A DNA stretch of 23,321 nucleotides from a virus. How positions within the stretch are numbered: position 1 is the stretch's first letter; each line of letters begins with the position of its first letter. The stretch lies in IMG/VR virus record IMGVR_UViG_3300030451_000130, positions 2,965 through 26,285 of that record; one strand, written 5' to 3'. The translations under genes were made by a program, and so were the position numbers. Shown piece after piece: positions 1 to 5,400 of this stretch. Under the pieces are notes generated by a model, which saw only the letters and a program-made list of their open reading frames with translations, was not told the DNA's origin and searched no databases.

Positions 1-187
1 TACTGCCCTTATAATGGGCGGCATCCATTCCGTCACGGTTGCCATATGTACCAAGTTTTCTATTAAGTTTGTTTGCATTGACTCTAAGTGCTAGACCTTT
101 TTTAGTTTTATTGTATTTAGCCTGTTGTTTAAGGCGTCGTTTTCTTGCTTCCGGATTTTTCTTGTAATATTCAGAAGTTCTTGCCAT
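1..187 (-). CDS. Truncated small basic phage protein next to terS (unknown function)
   Basis: The gene starts at an ATG at base 187 and runs off the left edge of the window after 62 codons without a stop. It is preceded by a good Shine-Dalgarno sequence (AGAGGA), which lies inside the end of the small terminase gene; the two genes overlap by 17 bases. The visible product is very rich in Lys and Arg, begins MARTSEYYKKNPEARKR, and contains LNRKLGTYGNRDGMDAAH near its end. From memory, similar short basic proteins with an NR..GTYG..DG.D.(S/A)H pattern lie between or near terminase genes of marine phages, but I know of no proven function. Base composition and orientation match the neighbours. The basic character would suit DNA or RNA binding; that is inference only. 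Confidence 0.7.
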   Translation of the reverse strand, partial: MARTSEYYKKNPEARKRRLKQQAKYNKTKKGLALRVNANKLNRKLGTYGNRDGMDAAHYKGS

Positions 188-434
188 ATACTTTCCTCTT
201 AACAAGTGAAGGGTCAACTGTAGGCAGAAGTTGGTTTAACTTATCTAAAGGACTACCTTCATAGGCAACACCTGTTATATCATTGGTCTTTAGCCAATCA
301 CACGCTGCTTTTAGATCTTGTGTAGTCGCTTCTCCGCTTTTTATTCTATGTAAGAAGTCTTCTGTAACAAGGTAGTGTAGCTCGTTAAAACTGTCTTCTG
401 TCGCCTTTCTGGGTAGTTTCTTTAGTTTATCCAT
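171..434 (-). CDS. terS: Terminase small subunit (T7 gp18-like)
   Basis: This 87-residue protein is close to the 89 residues of T7 gp18, the small terminase subunit that recognises concatemeric DNA and works with the large subunit to package it into proheads. The stretch ELHYLVTEDFLHRIKSGEA is followed by a helix containing LKAACDWLKTNDITGV, the pattern usual for podoviral small terminases. The C-terminus is basic (VKRKVYGKNF), as expected for contact with DNA or the large subunit. The start ATG overlaps the stop of the upstream 52-residue gene (TAATG), which suggests translational coupling; no separate ribosome binding site is seen. The large terminase would be expected just past the left edge. 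Assignment rests on remembered family resemblance, length and position. Confidence 0.8.
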   Translation of the reverse strand: MDKLKKLPRKATEDSFNELHYLVTEDFLHRIKSGEATTQDLKAACDWLKTNDITGVAYEGSPLDKLNQLLPTVDPSLVKRKVYGKNF

Positions 435-592
435 TATTTAGTAATTAAGTTTTTTTTAACTAGCTCGACTAGCTTGTCATCCACAGTATTATCTGTAGAT
501 TTTGCGTATGCCTCTAATAGTTTAACTATCAGTTCTTTAACTGCTTCAGTTTTAATAAAGGCAAATAAAATAGGTTTTACTAATGTAATCAT
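434..592 (-). CDS. Small 52-residue phage protein of unknown function
   Basis: This short gene is easily missed. It reads from an ATG at base 592 to a TAA at 434-436 and gives a 52-residue protein beginning MITLVKPILFAFIKTEAV. A hydrophobic first 14 residues is followed by an amphipathic helix region (VKELIVKLLEAYAKS) and an acidic-to-basic tail (DDKLVELVKKNLITK). It fills the gap between the exported-protein stop (600-598) and the terS start almost exactly: five bases separate it from the upstream stop and its own stop overlaps the terS start as TAATG. From memory, very similar short proteins occur in cyanophages. The hydrophobic N-terminus is too short and interrupted to call a membrane span with confidence. 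Function is unknown; a minor lysis or membrane role is possible only by context. Confidence 0.75.
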   Translation of the reverse strand: MITLVKPILFAFIKTEAVKELIVKLLEAYAKSTDNTVDDKLVELVKKNLITK

Positions 593-597
593 TGGTG

Positions 598-1128
598 TTA
601 AAATAATAGGAATTTCTTTTCTTTTTTAGGTGGTTTGACTTTAACTATAGGTACTATATCCTGACACATCTTGTAATTATCTGAGTCAGGTCTATACATA
701 AATCCCTTCTTCATTAAATCTGCACACCTATGAGCTCGTGTTATCTCATACTCAAGCTTTAGTTTTTCTTCGTAGCGTTTTGCTACTTCTTTACATTGTT
801 TATATCCTGACTTATCTAGAGGAACCATAAAGTTAATCTGGAATCCCCAGTTCTCTGCGATTGTATAACCTGTAGGCTGCATAAGCTCGTCTAGTGGTTT
901 GGAATGATTACCCATATAAAAAGGCTGGAATGTCATTGTACTGCCATTACAGCTTATATTAGGACCAAAATACTGTCTGCTTTGTGCTCCATTGTTCTGA
1001 AACTGTACAGCTTGATTAGTTACATTACCCGTAGCTGCTGCTACAGGATTACTGACGTTGGTATCTTCTCCTTCAGCAAATACAGGTGTTGTTATTGCGA
1101 GAAGATAGAGTAAGAGTTGGTAGTAGAT
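598..1128 (-). CDS. Exported four-cysteine phage protein; start codon unclear
   Basis: The frame gives an export signal (LLLYLLAITTPVFA, cleavage expected after the final Ala), then a mature protein of about 159 residues. It contains PVAAATGNVTNQAVQFQNNG, NISCNGSTMTFQPFYMGNH, WGFQINFMVPLDKSGYKQC, a charged helix, and CQDIVPIV near the end, with a Lys-rich tail. Four cysteines (CNG, KQC, HRC, KMC) would suit disulphides outside the cytoplasm. From memory this resembles an exported hypothetical protein of cyanophages. The frame is open upstream as far as 1440, but that stretch is an Arg/Asn-rich shadow of the neighbouring gene. No ATG, GTG or TTG lies just before the signal peptide. The coordinate given assumes an ATC start at 1128-1126; an unusual start, coupling to the overlapping gene or a base error are all possible. 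Function unknown. Confidence 0.65.
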   Translation of the reverse strand: MYYQLLLYLLAITTPVFAEGEDTNVSNPVAAATGNVTNQAVQFQNNGAQSRQYFGPNISCNGSTMTFQPFYMGNHSKPLDELMQPTGYTIAENWGFQINFMVPLDKSGYKQCKEVAKRYEEKLKLEYEITRAHRCADLMKKGFMYRPDSDNYKMCQDIVPIVKVKPPKKEKKFLLF

Positions 1129-1448
1129 TCTGTTTCGATTGTTCTGTCGATAGATATTGTCTCTATTGTTCCAGCTTCTCTTGTTGTTATTGATAGATCC
1201 CACTCTGTTGCACCCTCTACGATTGAATATGTTGTGGCGTCTGCACCAATCGTTGAACTTGGTGTAACATTTGTTCCAGACCAAGTCTTGACTTCGGCTC
1301 CGAGTATGTCGTGTTCTATCGTTTCTGTTATAGTTTGTGATGTTGTCGTTGTTGACTGCATACTGCCTGTGGTAAACTGAGGCGTTACAGTGTTGGCTCT
1401 TGCGGCTGCGGGTGACAACAGTGCTAAGAGTATTATCCATTTAGTCAT
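1092..1448 (-). CDS. Exported Thr/Ser-rich phage protein, unknown function
   Basis: This 118-residue protein begins MTKWIILLALLSPAAARA, a textbook Sec signal peptide: Lys near the N-terminus, a hydrophobic core, and an Ala-x-Ala site giving a mature start at NTVTPQF. The mature part of about 100 residues is very rich in Thr and Ser, with a predicted beta-strand character (TTTTSQTITETIEHDIL, SIDRTIETESTTNSYSIFSQ). No lipobox cysteine is present, so it is not an outer-membrane lipoprotein of the Rz1 type. The ATG overlaps the stop of the holin-like gene (ATGA) and the 3-prime end overlaps the start region of the next exported protein by about 37 bases. I recall similar proteins from cyanophages, without a known function. 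A periplasmic or virion-surface role is inference. Confidence 0.75.
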   Translation of the reverse strand: MTKWIILLALLSPAAARANTVTPQFTTGSMQSTTTTSQTITETIEHDILGAEVKTWSGTNVTPSSTIGADATTYSIVEGATEWDLSITTREAGTIETISIDRTIETESTTNSYSIFSQ

Positions 1449-1729
1449 GTCTTAGGTTTTGTTTCTTTGTCTTTTTTGCCGTTGCCAGTGGACAAGCCAA
1501 ATGTGGCGAGTGCTCCAGTAAATATTGAAGCTGGGAATGTGATATCCCCACCGGGACTCTTTTTAACCATGGGTAGTTCGACATAATTAAGGGTTATGAT
1601 AAACCCAGACCAGATAACGACACCAAGACGAACCATCGCCCCCAATACCACCATCTGTTCTTCATGATCGTCTATTCCTTCTTTGATTCTTTTGAAGAGT
1701 CCTTTTTGTTCTTCCGGTTTTTTCTCCAT
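1445..1729 (-). CDS. Two-span membrane protein, candidate holin
   Basis: The 94-residue product has a charged N-terminal helix (MEKKPEEQKGLFKRIKEGID), then a hydrophobic segment at about residues 27-50 (VVLGAMVRLGVVIWSGFIIT). A short loop containing VELPMVKKSPGGD follows, then a second, weaker hydrophobic segment at about 63-80 (ITFPASIFTGALATFGLSTG) and a Lys-rich tail. Small size, two candidate membrane spans, charged ends and a position just before terS, where T7 places its gene 17.5 holin, make a class II-type holin the best guess. No homology proof is available and no endolysin is in the window. The gene overlaps the preceding gene by 58 bases and shares an ATGA junction with the next. 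Cyanophages carry similar proteins as far as I recall. Confidence 0.55.
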   Translation of the reverse strand: MEKKPEEQKGLFKRIKEGIDDHEEQMVVLGAMVRLGVVIWSGFIITLNYVELPMVKKSPGGDITFPASIFTGALATFGLSTGNGKKDKETKPKT

Positions 1730-2067
1730 TTAAGTATCTTATCTTGTAGGAATTTCTGTACTTTCTTTCTAATACTTTCGATTATAGGCTGTGTAAGCGT
1801 GGTAGCTGCTACAGCTGTAACCGCCGTCGTAACAGCCGTAACTATAACTTCCGTAGAAGGTTGAGGTACTGGCTGTTTGATAAACGGTATTTTAAGGGTA
1901 GGTGGTTCAACTTTTTCTTCTGTTTTAACTGGTTTAGCTTCTTGATCTCGAAGGTCGCTGGGTGGTACAACCATCGGAGTATAATAAGGTACATCAGCTG
2001 TAGGAAGAGGGATGGATATAGTTTTAATTTCCGTTATTTCAGGAATTTTTATACTAGGTTCAGGCAA
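1672..2067 (-). CDS. Pro-rich single-span membrane protein of cyanophage type
   Basis: The 131-residue protein has three parts. Residues 1-72 are Pro-rich with PLPTADVPYYTPMVVPPSDL, a stretch I recall from T4-like cyanophage proteins of unknown function. Residues about 73-95 are a hydrophobic Ala/Thr/Val membrane span (EVIVTAVTTAVTAVAATTLT). The C-terminal 35 residues are strongly basic (KKVQKFLQDKILKWRKNRKN) and end in a Lys/Ser/Glu tail. By the positive-inside rule the C-terminus would be cytoplasmic. The most likely start is a TTG at 2067-2065, because the upstream gene ends at 2060-2062 and no ATG lies near the conserved N-terminus. The start overlaps the upstream stop by eight bases, pointing to translational coupling. 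Its role (virion, lysis or host membrane) is unknown. Confidence 0.7.
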   Translation of the reverse strand: MPEPSIKIPEITEIKTISIPLPTADVPYYTPMVVPPSDLRDQEAKPVKTEEKVEPPTLKIPFIKQPVPQPSTEVIVTAVTTAVTAVAATTLTQPIIESIRKKVQKFLQDKILKWRKNRKNKKDSSKESKKE

Positions 2068-2455
2068 ATCTACGCTGTGGATTCTTAGGTGTTACTTCTT
2101 TTTTATCCCAACCCGTAGGTAGCGGACCTAAGTAGTTAACATGCCAGCCGGGAAGTTTAGTTGGAGCTTCTATTTCTTTCGTAGTTCCATCTTCCTGCAT
2201 TTCCCATTTACCACCTTCATACAACGTACCAACTACATCAATAGCATGGTCGTGTGTATAAGCATCAAGTACCTCAGTTGTTGTCTCTTTACCTTCTTCG
2301 TCTGTTTCAGTAACAGTTTTTATAAAGCCAGCTTTTTTAGCTGCTGTGAGCCAAGTCTTTTCGCTTGACCATTTAAAAAAAGGACCGGGAACTGGAGCCG
2401 GTGCTTCAAATTCCTCTTCCTTTTTAGTCTCTTCTTTTTTAGCTTCTTCTGCCAT
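2060..2455 (-). CDS. Small acidic phage protein, unknown function
   Basis: The 131-residue protein starts with a highly charged Glu/Lys-rich segment (MAEEAKKEETKKEEEFEAP) and a Pro-rich linker. A compact domain follows with FFKWSSEKTWLTAAKKAGF, AYTHDHAIDVVGTLYEGG and a C-terminal PGWHVNYLGPLPTGWDKKEV. Aromatic residues and glycines are spread through the domain, suggesting a small beta-rich fold. From memory, similar proteins occur downstream of tail-fibre genes in cyanophages of both the T4-like and T7-like types. That fits its position two bases after the stop of the giant adhesin gene. Possible roles include a fibre chaperone or minor virion protein; neither is shown by the sequence. No signal peptide or membrane span is visible. 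Confidence 0.7.
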   Translation of the reverse strand: MAEEAKKEETKKEEEFEAPAPVPGPFFKWSSEKTWLTAAKKAGFIKTVTETDEEGKETTTEVLDAYTHDHAIDVVGTLYEGGKWEMQEDGTTKEIEAPTKLPGWHVNYLGPLPTGWDKKEVTPKNPQRRFA

Positions 2456-2457
2456 AA

Positions 2458-5400
2458 TTATGTGTTAGTTATGTTTATTAATGATGCGTCTGGTAGACGT
2501 GTTTTCCAATGAGTAATTCTGGCAACAGGGTTATTAATATAACTACCATAAGACCCAGCATTAAATTCTCTATGTCCAATATGCATTAATGTTGGTTTTT
2601 GAGTATCAGTTGGTAAGTTATGTATAGGTGCAGTTGTATCCTGACCAGTTAAAGTACCATTTAATATCGCTCGCATATCATTTAATTGATGAGCAAATGC
2701 AGCTTTAGCAATATCTCCATCACTTAAAGAAGTATTCATAACTCTTGCGTGACTAGCTCCTTGTACCTGATGTTTAAAATATAGTTGAGTACCAGCGAAT
2801 TGTATGTTTTGACTATAACCACTTGAATGAGAAAACTGCATAAATCTTCCATGAGGTTTAAAACTTGTATCAGACTGTAGTTTAACATGACCAAACATAG
2901 TATTAGCAGTAGGACTCCAGAAAGCTTCCTTATTACCACCATCACGATCAAACACTGTTGTAGCTGTTGATGTGTAGGTGTCGGCTGGTCTGGTTACTTG
3001 TCCACCATCTGTTTCTATATAAGAAGAAGGATATGGAGTATTTTCATTTTGTAACCCAAATAAAGCCCATGTTGCTTTTCCGTTACCTGTATAACTGCCA
3101 TTATATTCAGAACTTATTATTCCTTCACCCTCACCAAAACTTATAGTTACATTTGGGTTTCGGTATGTAGCTGTTATGAATACGTTTTTTAGTCCTACTC
3201 TGTACCAACCGTTTGCATATTCCTCTATAAATGGTATGGCTTCCCAAGCTACACCTTGGCTACTTGTACCAGAAGTTCCAGCATGGGCATTAGTTTCTTT
3301 AGTAGAAACATTATAAGCCATTTTAATTGTATTAGAACCTATACCGTTAATTCTAATATTAAATGTTTTTCGATTTGATAAAGGTTTAATAAACCATGAA
3401 TAACTAGACCTTACACCTTCTTTTATAACATCGGGGTTAGCGGCTGAGTTAGAGTTTAAGTTATGAGTACCAGTGGATGTATCCTCTGTAAAAACAACTA
3501 CTTTTCCAGTTTCACCTGTAGGAGCAGCTATTGTATTATCAATATCAGAACTTCCTCCATTTGCTGCCCATTTATTACCACGCCAAAAACCATTTGAAAA
3601 AGTAATATAGTTAATTGCTGAAGGTTCAAGATATAAACCAGTAGGAACTAATGTCTTAGGATCATGGCTGTAGCGTGGTCCGCCAGACTTAGAGGCTCCT
3701 GTATTAACAGCAATATCAGTTACTTCACTACCTTCTTCTACTTGCCATCCAGTCCAGTAAGCAGTACCTAACGTATCAGTAGTATTTCCAGCGTGTCCAG
3801 TAATAGATGAAGTACCAGAATAATTTACAGTTACAAATATTCTATACCAACCATCACTAAGTTTGGTAAAACCCGGATTAGACATAGTTGAATGTAGCCC
3901 AGAAAATGTTTCTGTAGCAAAATCAAAATAAAATCCTCCATTTGAAAAAGTATTCATTCTAACCGCAGAAGAAGTTCCTTGTTTAACAAAAACTGAAATT
4001 GTATGTAACCCATTTAGAGTATAAGAAGCTCCAGCATGACCTCTATGATGATAACCACTACTTGTATGTGTACTTTTTATAACCCTAGTTATCCAAGGAG
4101 CTTCGGTTGGAGGATTAACTTCTGTTGTATTAGCTTCACCAGAATTTGTTGAAGAATAACCACCATGTTGAGAAGCATCTTGACTATACGATGAGTAGTT
4201 TATTTTAGTCGTCTTAATCAAACCATTACTATCAACATACGTTGCGTTACCTAGTCGGCTTACAAATTTCTCTATTGATGGGATGTAGTTTGTTAAATAA
4301 CCTTCTTCTGTTTGACCACCATATACTTCAATTCCATCTGTACCATTTCCTATTACAACAGTAGTTGTTGCAGAATTTGAAGGATGTGCATGAACAAAGT
4401 TTGTAGTATCAGGACTAGTTACTGAACACCTATACCAACCATTACCAACATCTTCCATTGCGGCAGCGTCTGGAACACTTAATTGAACATTTCCGTCACG
4501 ATAACCTGTTGACATGGTTCCGTTAATTAAATCAAAACATTTACCAACATTTCTATTTCTTATATGAAGAAAACGCAAACCTGAAGCTTTAGCATAGATA
4601 CTAAATGTTTTTCTACTTGAAACATTAGCCGTAAATCCAGACCAATATATTCTTTTTATTCCACTATTGTCTGTATTAGGAATTAATTTAGTCGAGTCAT
4701 ATTTACCACTTGGAGATAAGCCGTAATAAGATATTGGTATTAGACGTTCAATACCGTTTGTACCATTAACAGTCTCTTGTCTAGGTAGATTACTATGAGT
4801 AAATAAGTTTGTCCTATAAGTACCAAATTTATCATCACTTATTGATACGACATCGGCTGATCTGGTTACTGATGAACCTGATGTTGGTATAACAGAAGTT
4901 TCAAAAGTACCAGCTTCAAACTGAACACCCCATATTAAAAATCCTTTACCAGTACCCGCATAACTCGAACCTGTACTAATGTTTGGCATGAAATAAACAG
5001 TAGCAGCTCCACCGGGTTCAACAGTGTAAGTTATTTTTATACGAAACCAACCATTTCCTACGGGAGTTATAGTTGTAGTACCTACTACCCTTGCACCATT
5101 ACCGGCATTATGTATTTTTCCTTCTTGAAGATCAAACACAAATGCTCCACAATTATGCTGTGTTACACGAACATATCTAATACTATTTGTAGCTGGTTCT
5201 TTTAAATATGCAGTAAGAGTATGGTTTGTTCCGGCGGTACGAGTTTGTCCAAATTGATTATAATGAATCTGATTAGCAGTATTATCACTTACTAATGAAG
5301 CTGTATTTGTACCGTCTGGAGCTGTCGCAGCATTTGTACTAATAACACATCCATTTTGACTCCAACCTGCATTAGCACTTTGAGGTTGAACACTACTATG

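Noticed and set aside
451-480. T-run with a nearby inverted repeat as a terminator
   Set aside because: On the transcribed strand the run is A, not U, and it lies inside the 52-residue gene.
1117-1380. Plus-strand open frame of 87 codons (and similar plus-strand frames at 9100-9453, 11785-12144, 12841-13299 and 13774-14097)
   Set aside because: All lie antisense to well-supported minus-strand genes and have low-complexity Val/Ser/Ala-rich composition, typical of shadow frames.
1129-1440. N-terminal extension of the exported protein frame up to base 1440
   Set aside because: The translation is Arg/Asn-rich, lacks family character and overlaps the clear signal-peptide gene at 1092-1448 in another frame.
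598-1448. Overlapping exported genes as an Rz/Rz1 spanin pair
   Set aside because: Neither protein has a lipobox cysteine, and neither has the N-terminal anchor plus long periplasmic coiled coil of an inner-membrane spanin.
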